64,000 bases of DNA from JAWVFM01 sp963841455 (GTDB lineage Bacteria; Actinomycetota; Thermoleophilia; Solirubrobacterales; 70-9): positions 62,001-126,000 of the forward strand of contig CAWJCU010000009.1 of the NCBI GenBank assembly GCA_963841455.1, read 5' to 3'. The translations under genes and the position numbers were made by a program. Within the stretch, counting starts at the first letter, position 1. Each line of letters begins with the position of its first letter. The notes beneath the pieces were generated by a model. It saw nothing but the letters and a program-made list of their open reading frames with translations, searched no databases and was not told the DNA's origin. Below, piece by piece: positions 1 to 8,276 of the stretch.

Positions 1-52
1 CGAGAAGCACGAGCGCGAGAAGCCCGAAGATCGCGATCCGCCAGGGAATCAT
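1..52 (-). CDS. Partial membrane protein, probable ECF transporter S component (N-terminus only)
   Basis: Only 17 codons are inside the window, reading MIPWRIAIFGLLALVLL, a hydrophobic first transmembrane segment. The ATG overlaps the TGA of the upstream ATPase gene (ATGA), so it is the next cistron of the ECF operon. After an EcfT and two EcfA-type ATPases the missing partner of the transporter is the substrate-binding S component, which is the inferred identity; the visible residues alone cannot prove it. The riboswitch at the head of the operon predicts a corrinoid substrate. Confidence 0.5.
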   Translation of the reverse strand, partial: MIPWRIAIFGLLALVLL

Positions 53-804
53 CGCTTCGCTCGCTCACCATCCTCTCGCGAAAGCGGCCTGGCGAGCAGC
101 GCCGCGCCCGCTTCGGGCAGGATCGCCCGATCGCGGCCGAGGATCCGGGCGACCTCGGTGGCGAAGTACCAGCCGCCGGAGAGGATCTCATCGGCCGCAC
201 CGTCCGCGATCGCCCGGCCGTCCGCAAGGAGGACCACGCGGTCGGCGAATGTGGCGGCGAACTCGACGTCGTGGGTGGCGACGACGACGGCTGCGCCCGC
301 CGCCGCCAGCTCATCCAACCACGACGTGAGCTCGCGCTTTCGCCCCCAATCCATGCCGCGCGTGGGCTCGTCGAGGCAGACGAGCCCCGGCAGCTCGCCG
401 GCCTCGTCGCGGCCGGCCATCACGATCGCGAGGGCCAGCCGCTGGCGCTCTCCGCCTGAGAGGTCGCGAGGATCGGCGTCGCCCGCATCGCGAGGCCGAC
501 GGCGGCGAGGGCGCGCGCGCCCGCCTCGCCGGGCAGCTCGTCGCCCACACGCTCGCGCAGCAGCATGTCGGACGGGCTCTGAGGTAGCAGCGCGCAGCCG
601 CGCGGGCGCGGAAACGGCGCCGCGCATCGCGGCCAGCCGGCCCGCCGCAGCGCGAAGGAGGGTGCTCTTGCCGGCGCCGTTACGGCCCATGAGCGCCACC
701 CGCTCGCCGGGCGCGACGGCGAGGTCGAGCCCCCGGATGACGTCGCGCCCGCCGAGCTGGACCCACGCCGTCGCGCGCATCGAGGGCGAGGTGCGAGCGC
801 TCAC
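49..804 (-). CDS. ECF transporter ATPase, second copy (frame break)
   Basis: ABC ATPase that would energise ECF-type vitamin import from the cytoplasmic face. Walker A is GRNGAGKST near residue 40, the signature LSGGERQ and Walker B LVCLDEPT follow, then the H-loop VATHDVEFA. The middle (about 480-650) leaves the main frame; a neighbouring frame there reads SDMLLRERVGDELPG, the expected segment before the signature, so a compensating pair of indels is likely. GTG at 804 or ATG at 780 could start it. It lies 47 bp after the first ATPase gene, with palindrome copy 1 between them, and overlaps the following membrane gene by ATGA. Actinobacterial EcfA pairs are sometimes one fused chain, so a lost fusion cannot be excluded. 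Confidence 0.8.
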   Translation of the reverse strand: MSARTSPSMRATAWVQLGGRDVIRGLDLAVAPGERVALMGRNGAGKSTLLRAAAGRLAAMRGAVSAPARLRAATSEPVRHAAARACGRRAARRGGRARPRRRRPRDAGDADPRDLSGGERQRLALAIVMAGRDEAGELPGLVCLDEPTRGMDWGRKRELTSWLDELAAAGAAVVVATHDVEFAATFADRVVLLADGRAIADGAADEILSGGWYFATEVARILGRDRAILPEAGAALLARPLSREDGERAKR

Positions 805-830
805 CGCGCCGCCAGAACCGTTCCTCTTCG

Positions 831-876
831 CCGAACGTCCCTCGTGGGGGCTAGCGCGGTACCGAGGGACGTTCGG
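831..876. repeat. Dispersed palindrome copy 1 (14-bp perfect arms)
   Basis: Left arm CCGAACGTCCCTCG at 831-844 and exact reverse complement at 863-876, with an 18-nt loop that contains the stop codon of the first ATPase gene. Shares the core GAACGTCCC/GGGACGTTC with copies at 23371, 38437, 51265 and 52160. No T-tract follows on either strand. Position between two ATPase genes of one operon suggests an RNA hairpin that could modulate readthrough, or a REP-like insertion. Confidence 0.85.
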
Positions 877-1748
877 GAGGGGTCCGCGGCGGGCTGGCGG
901 TGGGCTCCGGGTCCGCCAGCGCCCTCGCCGCCAACGTTTCCCTTGCCGCCTTCACGCCCACCGGCAGGGGTCGCAGGCCCGCGCGGTCGAAGAGGCGTGC
1001 GCCGGGCGTCGAGAGGTCGCGGTCGGCGGCGATGGACCACTCCAGGAACGCGCCCGGCGGGCCGTCGAAGGCGATGCGCCCGGCGGCCATCGCGAGCACG
1101 CGGTCAGCGTGCGACGAGGCAGCGCTCGAGGCGGTGCTCGGCGAGCACCACCGCCATCCCCCACTCCTCGTTCAGCCGCCGCAGCAGCCAGACCAGCTCG
1201 TCGCCCGCCACCGGGTCGAGCTGCGACGTGGGCTCGTCGAGCAGCACCAGTCGCGGGCGCAGGACGAGCGCGGCCGCGAGCGCCACGCGCTGGAGCTCGC
1301 CCCCGGAGAGCGAGTCGGTCGTGCGATCGAGCAGGTGCGGGATCGCGAGCGCGAGCGCCGCCTCCTCGACCGAGCGGGCCCGTGCCGCGGGCGTGGCGCC
1401 GCGAATCTCGAGCGGCAGCTCGAGCTCGGAGCGAACGGTCGTCGAGACGACCTGGGTCTCGGGGTCCTGCGCCACGAGGCCGACATCGCCGCCGAGCTCG
1501 GCCGGCCCGTGGTCGCGGGCGTCGAGCCCGGCGACCTCGACGACGCCCGCCACCTCGCCGCCGTGGTAGTGCGGGACGAGGCCGCGACAGCGCCCGCAGC
1601 AGCGTCGTCTTGCCCGGAAGCCGAGCGGCCGGCGAGCACGACGAGCTCGCCCGGTCGATCTCCAGATCGACGTCGGCGAGCGCGCGGCTCGGGCGCGCCG
1701 GGGTATCGGTAGGAGAGGCCCGTCGATCCGGGCGAGTGGCTCAGCCAC
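851..1748 (-). CDS. ECF transporter ATPase, first copy (frame breaks)
   Basis: ABC ATPase of the ECF module. One frame starts MAEPLARIDG; a neighbouring frame supplies LSYRYPGAPEPRA and a Walker A region reading LAGRSASGQDD where a P-loop GKTT is expected, so the call there is probably corrupted by indels. The main frame then gives the Q-loop VGLVAQDPE, signature LSGGELQ, Walker B LVLLDEPTSQLDP and H-loop VVLAEHR, followed after another break by LAMAAGRIAFDGPP and a ~60-residue tail. The start overlaps the end of the EcfT gene by about 8 bp, as in translationally coupled ecfT-ecfA operons. Confidence 0.8.
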
Positions 1749-2632
1749 GAGCCCTCACGATGCGGATCGGCCAGGAACGGAACCGCCGCGAGCGCCGGCA
1801 GCGCGGCCGCGAGCGCCAGCGTCGGCGCCGCCGGCCTCGACCCACGTCGACGGGTAGCTGCGGAAGCCGCCCGCGCCGGTCCGGCACCCGCGATCGAGAC
1901 GGCCGCGATCGCGAGCGCCGAGGCGAGGAGCGCCGGATCGTGCCGCGAGCGGCGCGCGAGCGGCCCGTCGTGCGGGGCGCGCCCGGGCATAGCCGCGAAG
2001 CTCGAGCGTCGCGGCGACGTCGACCGCGCGGTCGAGCGAGCCGGCGACCAGGCGCCTGGCGAGCGCCGCCCGGCCGGCCGGCGCCGCGCCCGGGCCGCGA
2101 AGGGCGGAGGCCTCGCCGAGCCGCGCGTAGTCGGCGGCCGCGAGGGGGACCATCCGGGCGATCAGCGTGGCGGTGAGGGCCGAGCGGCTCGCGATGGGCC
2201 GCAGCAGGCGCAGGACGCGGTCGGGGTCCACCGTCGCAGCGTGCACCGCGAAGGCGCACATCACGACGCCGAGGCGCAGTGCGAGCACAGCCCCCTCGGC
2301 CACCGCCTCGAGGCTGACGTCGAGCGTGCCGAGCGAGCGGCAGGTCGATCCCGTGCACGAGGATCGTGTCGCCGCGCTGCGAGGCAAAGGCGTTGACGAT
2401 CACGAGCAGGATGCCCAGGCCGAGCGCCCACCTCGCCGCGAGCCGCAACGCCCGCCGCGCGCCGCCGGCGAGCGCCGGCGACCGCGACGCCCGCGCCCGC
2501 GCCCGCGATCACAATCGGGTTCGAGCTCACGAGCGCCGCGAGCGCGAGCGAGCCCAGGTAGGCGGTGGCGGCGAGCGCGCCGCCGTCGCCGAGCGGGCCC
2601 GGGCGGTGGACGTAGGCGAGGACCGGCCTCAC
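1741..2632 (-). CDS. ECF transporter transmembrane protein EcfT / CbiQ family (frame breaks)
   Basis: Membrane coupling subunit of an energy-coupling-factor importer. Successive frames give hydrophobic N-terminal helices (TAYLGSLALAALVSS; ALGLGILLVIVNAFASQ), then the conserved region with VDPDRVLRLLRPIASRSA, LIARMVPL and the cytoplasmic LELRGYAR, which is the Arg-containing coupling motif of EcfT that contacts the ATPases. At least three frame shifts (near 2475, 2340 and 1985) interrupt the ORF. The GTG start overlaps the stop of the upstream lipoprotein gene as GTGA, indicating one operon. Confidence 0.8.
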
Positions 2633-3554
2633 GCGGCGCCCCCGGGACTGAGCGGCAGCGGCACCACCGCGTCGGCGAAGACGGCGATCGCGTAGTGGTC
2701 TCGCGAGGTCGATGGCGTCGAGCCGCCGCGCCGCTCGCTCGACGCCGCGCGGGGCGTCGCCGACGTGACGACCCAGGTCGGCGGATCCTCGCCGTCGCGA
2801 ACCGCCGCGACGAGGCCGGTGTCGGCGCGGGCGCGCTGCCCGACGCTGCCGTCGGCCCGCAGGAGCCTCAGGGGCCGCCGGGGCTGTAAGGTCGCGAAGA
2901 CCCCGCTCGTCGCGCGGGCCGCCTCGAGAGCTGGCGCGCGGCGCCGTCCCTGCGAACCGCGCTCCACCGGCCGACGAGGACCCGCGGTCCGCTCGACGGC
3001 GCGATGCTTCGCGTCGACCCTCGCCCGCACGCCCGCCCTCGCGAGCCGATCCCTGACGATGGCGCACGGCGCCGGGTCGCCGGCGCACTCGACCTCGATC
3101 GGTTCCGCGCGGCCCCCGCGAAGGGCTGCGGCCAGGACCCCACCACCGCCGGCACGCGCATCGCGCTCGTCCAGTCGCGGTAGTCCCACCAGATCCGATC
3201 GCCGCCGCGGACGCCGCACCTGCGTCGAGCCGACCGGCGACTCGACCCCGTTGACGTAGAAGAACCAGTCGAATCGCCGCCCGCCACGCTCCGCTCCCGC
3301 AAGCCCGTTGATGGACTGGACGAAGCCGCCGCCGTAGCGGGTGGAGATCTGGCGCGTTGCGATCGAGGAAGCGGAGCACGGTCTCCGATTCCGCCGGATC
3401 ATCCTCCTTCGCGGACGCGATCCTGCTGCGTGCCGTAGTCGCGCGTGACGGTGAGCGTCGCCGTGCCCGGCGAGGACGGGCCCGCGCCGAGGCCGCAGCC
3501 GGTGACCGCGACGGCCACCGCCGCCGCGGTCACGAGCCGCAGGCCTTCTCTCAC
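2629..3554 (-). CDS. DUF4430-type lipoprotein, putative corrinoid-capture protein (frame breaks)
   Basis: A GTG start gives a classic lipoprotein signal peptide ending VAVTGC (lipobox Cys about residue 20). Beyond a frame break comes a DUF4430 signature: TVLRFLDRNA, then TRYGGGFVQSINGLAG and FDWFFYVNGVES. This family resembles the beta domain of transcobalamin/intrinsic factor. Another frame continues GDRIWWDYRDWTSAMRVPAV. The tail reads WVVTSATPRA and DHYAIAVFADAVVPLPL. Placed between a cobalamin riboswitch and an ECF importer, the inferred job is capturing a corrinoid at the outer membrane face for the S component. At least three indels are needed to restore one chain. Confidence 0.65.
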
Positions 3555-3561
3555 GCGGGCC

Positions 3562-4327
3562 TCACCCGCCCCGCGGCGGGCACTTCGACGGGTCGGCCTT
3601 GACGCAGACCGTCTCGACGTTGGAGGGGATGTCATCCGCGCGATCGGCCTGGAGCTTGCGCGTTCCGGCCGCGGGGAACGTCACCGCGGTGATCCCCGTC
3701 GGCGTCGGTGGGATTCGCGCCGTGGCCCACCTCGGCGCCCTTGGCGGGCCGGCGCTTGCCCTTGTCGGTGTACGAGACGACCTTCACCTCGCACCGGCTC
3801 GCCCGGGCCTGGCCCGGGCCGGTGCCCGCAGCGCGAGCTCGTCGCCCACCGGGAAGCCCGGCGCCAGGTACCAGAGGATCTCGTCGCCGTCGTGGACCTT
3901 GAGCTGGTCGCCGCCGACCTGCGCGCCCACGTGGTTCGCTTCAGGTACCAGAAGCCGTCGCCGCTGGCGACCTTGCCGCCGATGCCGCAGATACCAAGGC
4001 CGAACGAGAATTGATCGGTGATCGAGAGCGGGCGCAGCGCCCGGAGCGTCGGGCAATGGCGTCGGCGAGCAGGCCGAGCGCCGTGTCATTGGGAATGTCG
4101 ACCCGGTCGCCGCTTCCACCCGGAGGCCCGAAGCAGTCGGCGCCGGGATCGGTCTTGACGGCGGCCGGGATGGTCCGCTGGGGGAGGTCGGCGAGGACCT
4201 TCCCGCCGGTCGCCTCCACGCGGAGGTGCGGCCGTGACGCTTCGCTCCGGCCGCCGGCGGGGCTCGCGAGCAGCGACCGCGAATAGCGCATGCGACCGCG
4301 AGCGTCGAGATGTGTGGATGAGTGCAT
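3562..4327 (-). CDS. Exported DUF4430-like protein, first gene after cobalamin riboswitch (frame breaks)
   Basis: Begins 35 bp after the riboswitch. Reconstructed pieces in order: a signal-peptide-like stretch (HISTLAVACA / ALFAVAA in adjacent frames), LRVEATGGKVLADLPQRTI, a segment with paired-Cys character (FSFGLGICGIGGKVASGDG), FWYLKRNHVGAQVGGDQL, DEILWYLAPGFPVGDELALR, and a C-terminus KLQADRADDIPSNVETVCVK ending in PPRGG. The GxG-rich core and WYL/WYLAP strands fit a DUF4430/transcobalamin-like beta fold. Its stop is 7 bp before the lipoprotein gene. Several indels break it in this assembly. Likely role: extracellular corrinoid-binding partner of the ECF system; this is inference from context. 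Confidence 0.6.
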
Positions 4328-4361
4328 CTGGCCACCCTTTCCTCGAGGGACTACATGGCTG

Positions 4362-4548
4362 GCCGTGGCAGGTCTCCTGGCTTCCGGGACGGGCTTCGCG
4401 CCTTCCCGGGAACGCTGTGGCGACCCCAGTGGCTGAGCCGCGCGACAGGCGGCTCATGCGATGCCCCTCTACCCGGTCACAGTGGCGGGACCGCGCCGGA
4501 CTCTCACCGGACTTCCCTTGGCCACCGGCCGTATGTGGCGGGGAGTCT
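4362..4548 (-). promoter_or_regulatory. Cobalamin (B12) riboswitch
   Basis: On the minus strand the block reads 5'-GGAAGTCCGGTGAGAGTCCG, then GGTCCCGCCACTGTGACCGG, AGCCACTGG, GGGAAGGCG and finally GAAGCCAGGAGACCTGCC. These are the ordered conserved elements of the B12 box, including the hallmark GCCAGGAGACCTGCC 3' element. It lies directly upstream of the DUF4430-ECF operon, which is therefore predicted to be shut off when adenosylcobalamin or a related corrinoid is abundant. Confidence 0.95.
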
Positions 4549-4591
4549 AATGCCTTGCGGGCGCCTCTCGGCGCCCTTACATGCTGCTTTC

Positions 4592-4605
4592 GGGGCTAAA
4601 GCCCC
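4592..4605 (-). terminator. Probable terminator hairpin after the cNMP-binding gene
   Basis: Minus-strand GGGGC-TTTA-GCCCC stem directly after the stop at 4611. A second GC-rich hairpin (GGGCGCC/GGCGCCC) lies at 4559-4576. No T-tract is present, so intrinsic termination is only probable. The pair separates the cNMP gene from the riboswitch operon transcribed in the same direction. Confidence 0.45.
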
Positions 4606-4610
4606 TCAGA

Positions 4611-4997
4611 TCAGCCCCGCTGCGCTTCCACCTTCTCGCGCAGCTGCTCGACCACCTCGGGCATCGATTGCCGCATGCGCGAGAGCTCCCAGTGCTCGAT
4701 CTTGATGAGGCGGATCTCGGAGGTCGAGGTGACGGTGGCCGAGCGCTCCTGCTTCTCGAGGAGGCCCTGCTCGCCGAAGACGTCGCCCGGACCGAGGTCG
4801 GCGAGGTGCTGGCCCTCGCGCTCCACCTTCGCCGTCCCGTCCTCGATCGCGTAGAAGTGGTTGGAGAAGCCGCCCTCCTTGACGATCACCTTACCCTCGG
4901 GCCACTCCTCGACGGTCGCCCACGGAGCGATCTTGGCGAGCACGTCATCCGGCACTTCCGCGAAAAGCGGGATCTTCTTCAGCGTCGCTGGGTCCAA
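4611..4997 (-). CDS. Single-domain cyclic-nucleotide-binding (Crp-type cNMP) protein
   Basis: 128 residues forming just the cNMP-binding beta roll: LFAEVPDDVLAKI, VIVKEGGFSNHFYAIEDG, then the phosphate-binding-cassette region GDVFGEQGLLEKQERSATV. The canonical cassette Arg-Ser/Thr-Ala is present as RSATV. There is no C-terminal helix-turn-helix, so it is not a CRP transcription factor; it may be a stand-alone sensor or partner subunit. MDPATLKKIPLF is a typical start for this family. Neighbours are DUF190/crcB upstream on the same strand (62 bp gap). Confidence 0.85.
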   Translation of the reverse strand: MDPATLKKIPLFAEVPDDVLAKIAPWATVEEWPEGKVIVKEGGFSNHFYAIEDGTAKVEREGQHLADLGPGDVFGEQGLLEKQERSATVTSTSEIRLIKIEHWELSRMRQSMPEVVEQLREKVEAQRG

Positions 4998-5059
4998 TGC
5001 ACCCTCCGGTTCTGGTCTGGGGGCGAGAACCTAACCGATGCCGCCGCCGCGCGCGCGGA

Positions 5060-5407
5060 TCAACCGCTCGGCGGCTCGGCGCGGTACGCGATCACCTCGA
5101 CCCGCTCGAGGGTCACCATCCCGTCGCCGACCATCTCGTCGAGGCGGGGCAGGATCGCCTCGATGCGCTCCGCGGTGTCGACGACCTCGATGACGACCGG
5201 CAGGTCGTCCGAGAGCCGAAGGATCCGGGCGGTGTGCAGGTGGCTCTTCGCCCCGAAGCCCTCGACGCCGCGGAGCACGGTCGCACCGGCGAGGCCCTCC
5301 TGGCGGAGCATCTCGACGATCGCCTGGTAGAGCGGCTTGCGGCCGTGGCGATCCGATTCGCCGATGAAGACGCGTAGCAGCTTCCCCTCGCCCTCCATGC
5401 GAGACAT
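5060..5407 (-). CDS. DUF190 family protein
   Basis: 115-residue cytosolic protein with the DUF190 pattern LLRVFIGESDRHGRKPLY, GLAGATVLRGVEGFG and LPVVIEVVD, resembling a PII-like alpha/beta fold. Its ATG overlaps the crcB stop (TGATG), so the two are translationally coupled. DUF190 genes are recurrent neighbours of crcB; the likely role is regulation of, or partnership with, the fluoride channel, but the biochemical function of the family is unknown. Confidence 0.85.
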   Translation of the reverse strand: MSRMEGEGKLLRVFIGESDRHGRKPLYQAIVEMLRQEGLAGATVLRGVEGFGAKSHLHTARILRLSDDLPVVIEVVDTAERIEAILPRLDEMVGDGMVTLERVEVIAYRAEPPSG

Positions 5408-5778
5408 CAGAGGGCCCTCCCGGCCGCGAGGCCGAGGGCGGCCGCGGCCAGACCGATCGCCACCATCCCGATCGCGTTCGCGAGCGCAAGGCCAATCGCG
5501 CCGTCCTCGGCCAGCTTGACGGTCTCGTAGGCGTAAGTCGAGAAGGTCGTGAACGCGCCGAGGAAGCCGATGCCGAGAGCCACTCGCCACTCCGGATGCG
5601 GGAGGAGGCGCTCGGTGGTGAGCGCGACCACCAGCCCGAGAGCGAAGGCGCCCAGGACGTTGATCGTGAGCGTCCCCCAAGGGAACTGTCCACGGGTGGA
5701 CGAGGAGATCCACCCGTCGAGCGCGTAACGGGACACGGCACCGGCGGCGCCGAACACGGCCACCAAGAGGTAGTTCAC
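5407..5778 (-). CDS. crcB: CrcB/Fluc fluoride ion channel
   Basis: Small four-helix membrane protein (123 residues) that exports toxic fluoride as an antiparallel dimer. Family hallmarks are GAAGAVSRYALDGW, WGTLTINVLGAF and GFLGAFTTFSTYAYE (the TTFSTY filter/break region). Only one crcB is visible here, so it would act as a homodimer unless a second copy lies elsewhere. No fluoride riboswitch is seen; the gene sits 10 bp after the topoisomerase gene and is probably read from that promoter. Confidence 0.93.
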   Translation of the reverse strand: MNYLLVAVFGAAGAVSRYALDGWISSSTRGQFPWGTLTINVLGAFALGLVVALTTERLLPHPEWRVALGIGFLGAFTTFSTYAYETVKLAEDGAIGLALANAIGMVAIGLAAAALGLAAGRAL

Positions 5779-5788
5779 GACCGGCAGC

Positions 5789-6805
5789 CTACGACGCGAT
5801 CAGCCTCAGCACTGCGCGCTCGATCCGCTCGCGGTCGGCGAAGCCGTTCCGGCCGGCGCTGCGCTTCGCGCGCTGAAGCGCGGCCCTGATCGTCTCGCCC
5901 GAGTCGAAGCGGTCGATCACCCGGGGGTCGATGTACGCGCTTCGGCAGACGGCCGGGGTGTTGCCCAGATACTCGGCCACCTCCTCAACCGCCGCCGTGA
6001 TGGCGCGCTTCCGGGCGGCCCGGCTCGTCGCCGGGCCGCCGTCGCGGGCGAGCGCGACCGCCGCGAGCACGGTGGCGTTCCACGTCCGGAAGTCCTTGGC
6101 TGTGAAACCGTCCCCCAGCACCTCGTCGAGATAGGCGTTCACCTCCTCGGAGCGGACGTCGACCCAACGCCGCCCATCCCGGTAGGCCAGCAGCGCCTGG
6201 CCGCCGCCGCGGCGCCGCTTGAGCGCCCGGAGCGTTGGCAGCACCGACTCGTCGGCCACCGATTGCACGTGGCGCTGCCCGCCCTTCGCGCGGTAGTCGA
6301 AGGTCGCCTCGCCGCGCTCGAGCCGGAGGTGGCGCTTGCGGAGGGTGGCGAGGCCGAAGGTCTCGTTCTCGGCCGCGTACCGCTCGCTTCCGATGCGAAA
6401 GAACCCGAGGTCGAGGAGCGCGACCGCGCACGCGAGCACGCGCTCGCGCATCAGGCCCCGGCGCTCGAGGTCGGCGTCGAGCCGCTCACGGAGGGCCGGC
6501 AGCCCCCGCGCGAAGACCAGAACGCGGTCGAACTTGAGCTGGTCGCGTCGCTCGCGCCAAGCGTCGTGGTAGCGGTACTGCTTGCGGCCCGCGGTGTCGA
6601 TCCCCGTGGCCTGGATGTGGCCACGGGGATGAGGGCAGATCCACACCTCCTCCCAAGCGGGCGGGATGGCGAGTGCTCGGATGCGGTCGAGCACCTCGCG
6701 ATCTGAGATCAGGGTGCCGTCGGCCTCGTGGTAGGAGAACCCGCGACCGCGGCGGGCGCGGCGAATCCCCGGGGTCGAGCAGTCGACTCGGCGCAGTCGT
6801 GGCAT
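5789..6805 (-). CDS. DNA topoisomerase IB (poxvirus/eukaryote-like)
   Basis: 338-residue type IB topoisomerase that relaxes supercoils through a 3'-phosphotyrosine. Visible elements are the N-terminal GFSYHEADG and WICPHPRGHIQATGIDTAG, the catalytic-domain FFRIGSERY (Arg about 137), AKDFRTWNAT (Arg about 240) and the nucleophile region NTPAVCRSAYIDPRV with Tyr about 291. Length and motif order match bacterial TopIB. It leads the TopIB-crcB-DUF190 set on this strand; the pairing with fluoride genes looks incidental. Confidence 0.92.
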   Translation of the reverse strand: MPRLRRVDCSTPGIRRARRGRGFSYHEADGTLISDREVLDRIRALAIPPAWEEVWICPHPRGHIQATGIDTAGRKQYRYHDAWRERRDQLKFDRVLVFARGLPALRERLDADLERRGLMRERVLACAVALLDLGFFRIGSERYAAENETFGLATLRKRHLRLERGEATFDYRAKGGQRHVQSVADESVLPTLRALKRRRGGGQALLAYRDGRRWVDVRSEEVNAYLDEVLGDGFTAKDFRTWNATVLAAVALARDGGPATSRAARKRAITAAVEEVAEYLGNTPAVCRSAYIDPRVIDRFDSGETIRAALQRAKRSAGRNGFADRERIERAVLRLIAS

Positions 6806-6846
6806 GGCCGAGCCGGGATACCCGCTCGCCCCGACCCTAAAAGCCG

Positions 6847-7254
6847 TTAGACGCGGCGGAAGCGCATGCGGATCGCGGTTCCGCGCGGCAGGCTCACGAT
6901 CTCGACGCTCTGGGCCACCGCGGTGATCACAGGCAGACCCATGCCGAGGCCGGACCTCCCGGGGTGCGGACGCATCCCCACCCCGTGGTCGGTGACGACG
7001 AGGACGCAGTCATCGCCGTCTCGATAGCCGCGGAGCCCAATCGACCCGGCGACTCCGTCTCGGTACCCGTGGACGAGCGCGTTTGTCACCGCCTCGGAGG
7101 CGGCGAGCGCGAGGTCATCCGCGTCTGCGCCGCATCCATCGGCGAAGGACCGCACAGCCTCGCGCGCTCGCGCGATGCTCGCGGGCGTCCCCGCCAGCTG
7201 GACCTCTAATCGCTCAGCGACCACATCACTCCCCACCGCGGTCGTTGTTGCCAT
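6847..7254 (-). CDS. RsbW-like anti-sigma factor / ATP-binding serine kinase
   Basis: 136-residue GHKL ATPase domain without a sensor. N-box EAVTNALVHGY, G1 box VTDHGVGM and G2 box GLGMGLPVI are in order. Proteins of this kind sequester stress sigma factors and phosphorylate STAS anti-anti-sigma partners. ATG at 7254 is chosen over upstream in-frame codons because the domain begins directly after it. No sigma factor or STAS gene is adjacent. A 10-bp perfect palindrome lies 42 bp upstream. Confidence 0.8.
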   Translation of the reverse strand: MATTTAVGSDVVAERLEVQLAGTPASIARAREAVRSFADGCGADADDLALAASEAVTNALVHGYRDGVAGSIGLRGYRDGDDCVLVVTDHGVGMRPHPGRSGLGMGLPVITAVAQSVEIVSLPRGTAIRMRFRRV

Positions 7255-7295
7255 CACCACACCAATTGCGTCATAAACCGACGTTTCAGAACGGG

Positions 7296-7318
7296 AGTAC
7301 CCGCCGGCGGCGGGTACT
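7296..7318. repeat. Perfect 10-bp palindrome upstream of the RsbW-like gene
   Basis: AGTACCCGCC and GGCGGGTACT flank a 3-nt GGC loop. It lies between the RsbW-like start and the gene-fragment zone, so it could be an operator or a hairpin ending transcription that leaves the debris region. Confidence 0.6.
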
Positions 7319-7377
7319 AACAGGCCTGATTGTCGAACCGGCCAGCCGCGGCTCAGCACGGCCGATCCGGACCGAGA

Positions 7378-7470
7378 CTCAGCCGTGCTTGTCGAACGAG
7401 ATGACCTGCGGGATCCGCTCGGGCGGTTCCGTGGCGCATCGTGGTCGGCGGGATCCCCTGGGGCGATGCT
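7378..7470 (-). pseudogene. Copy A of the penicillin acylase gene 3' end
   Basis: About 90 bp aligning with the functional gene 3' end at 8588-8680 with only around ten differences, same orientation, including the stop codon. The encoded C-terminus reads QVISFDKHG-stop where the intact gene has QQVISFNKHG-stop. No upstream acylase sequence is attached and there is an internal 1-nt indel, so it is a non-functional fragment. Confidence 0.75.
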
Positions 7471-7476
7471 CAGCCG

Positions 7477-7703
7477 GCGAAGCGGGCGACGATCTGGCCA
7501 CCTCCTTCGACTGCCGACTTGCGCCCAAGGGAAGGCGGGCGAGGTTCGCGACATGCACGTCGCCGAGGATCTACCGAGGTCTCAACCCGGGCGGCTACAC
7601 CTTCGCGGTCCGTGCCGTGGGGCCCGGCGGCCGAGACCGATCGCCGGCGCAGGCAGCCTTCAAGATCACGAGGCGCAAGCCCCACCGACGGATCCTGCGC
7701 TAG
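7477..7703 (+). pseudogene. Fragment of a secreted Ig/FnIII-like repeat domain
   Basis: The plus-strand frame ending at 7703 reads TSFDCRLAPKG, then CTSPRIYRGLNPGGYTFAVR and AVGPGGRDRSPAQAAFKI. This is the beta-sandwich repeat common in actinobacterial secreted proteins. No start codon or signal peptide is attached, and it is wedged between copies A and B of the acylase 3' end. It is most likely a relic. Confidence 0.5.
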
Positions 7704-7710
7704 CAACCGG

Positions 7711-7765
7711 CTCAGCCGTGCTTGTCAACGAGATGACCTGCTGGATGCGCGCTACGGGCGAGCCA
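7711..7765 (-). pseudogene. Copy B of the penicillin acylase gene 3' end
   Basis: The first ~40 bp match the acylase 3' end almost exactly (CTCAGCCGTGCTTGT then AACGAGATGACCTGCTGGAT), with a 1-nt deletion; similarity fades beyond 7765. Same orientation as copies A and C. It overlaps the end of the DUF6036 gene and so forms the left boundary of that two-gene cassette. Confidence 0.65.
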
Positions 7766-8276
7766 GCGTGCTTTCCAGCTTGTCCCTGAACGCGATCGCT
7801 TCGATCGCGGGGTAGCGGTAGAGGTCGGGCTCGATCCGATCGAAGAGGTCGCGGAGATGCGCCGGCTCCACCAGCTTCCGCTCGATCATCGCTGACACAT
7901 CCTCGAGGTCAAGATCGAATCCGCGCTCGATCTTCGACAGAGCCTGCGAGTACGGATCGAAGTGGTGAACGTCGATCGTGCCCGCCCGGAACACGAACGG
8001 GCTTCGCTCGCGCCACCCAGGGAGCTCGGGGATGAAATCCGGGGGCGAAGCCAGCTCGACGTTGACCTCGAGCTCGTCCTTGAGCGCGGCGATTCCGCGA
8101 AGCACCTCATCCGACTCGGGCTCGATCCGCATATCGACGTCGATCGTCGCCTCGCGCCAGCCCTCGAGGACCGCGGTTGCCCCCCCGGTCAGATAGACGC
8201 GGGTGCCTGGGGGCGCGATGCGCCCGAGCTCGCCCGCGAGCCTCCGAATTCGCTCGCGGTCAGCGTCTGCGCGCAT
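7752..8276 (-). CDS. DUF6036-type nucleotidyltransferase, possible toxin-antitoxin component
   Basis: 174 residues with a nucleotidyltransferase core: VYLTGGATAVLEGWREATID, where TGG...and TIDVDMRI correspond to the GG and catalytic DxD positions of MNT/AbiEii-like folds. The tail VSAMIERKLVEPAHLRDLFD resembles DUF6036 proteins. ATG at 8276 follows from the domain start and the 17-bp overlap with the upstream small gene, implying coupled translation. The pair lies between two direct repeats of the acylase 3' end. A toxin-antitoxin role is inference from family habits; no partner toxin is proven. Confidence 0.6.
   Translation of the reverse strand: MRADADRERIRRLAGELGRIAPPGTRVYLTGGATAVLEGWREATIDVDMRIEPESDEVLRGIAALKDELEVNVELASPPDFIPELPGWRERSPFVFRAGTIDVHHFDPYSQALSKIERGFDLDLEDVSAMIERKLVEPAHLRDLFDRIEPDLYRYPAIEAIAFRDKLESTLARP

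Noticed and set aside
831..876. Palindrome as a standard intrinsic terminator
   Set aside because: No T-run on either strand, and the arms are conserved among unrelated sites, which terminators do not require.
158..2176. 672-codon plus-strand frame opposite the ECF genes
   Set aside because: Arg/Pro/Ala-rich shadow without domains; the minus strand holds clear ABC motifs.
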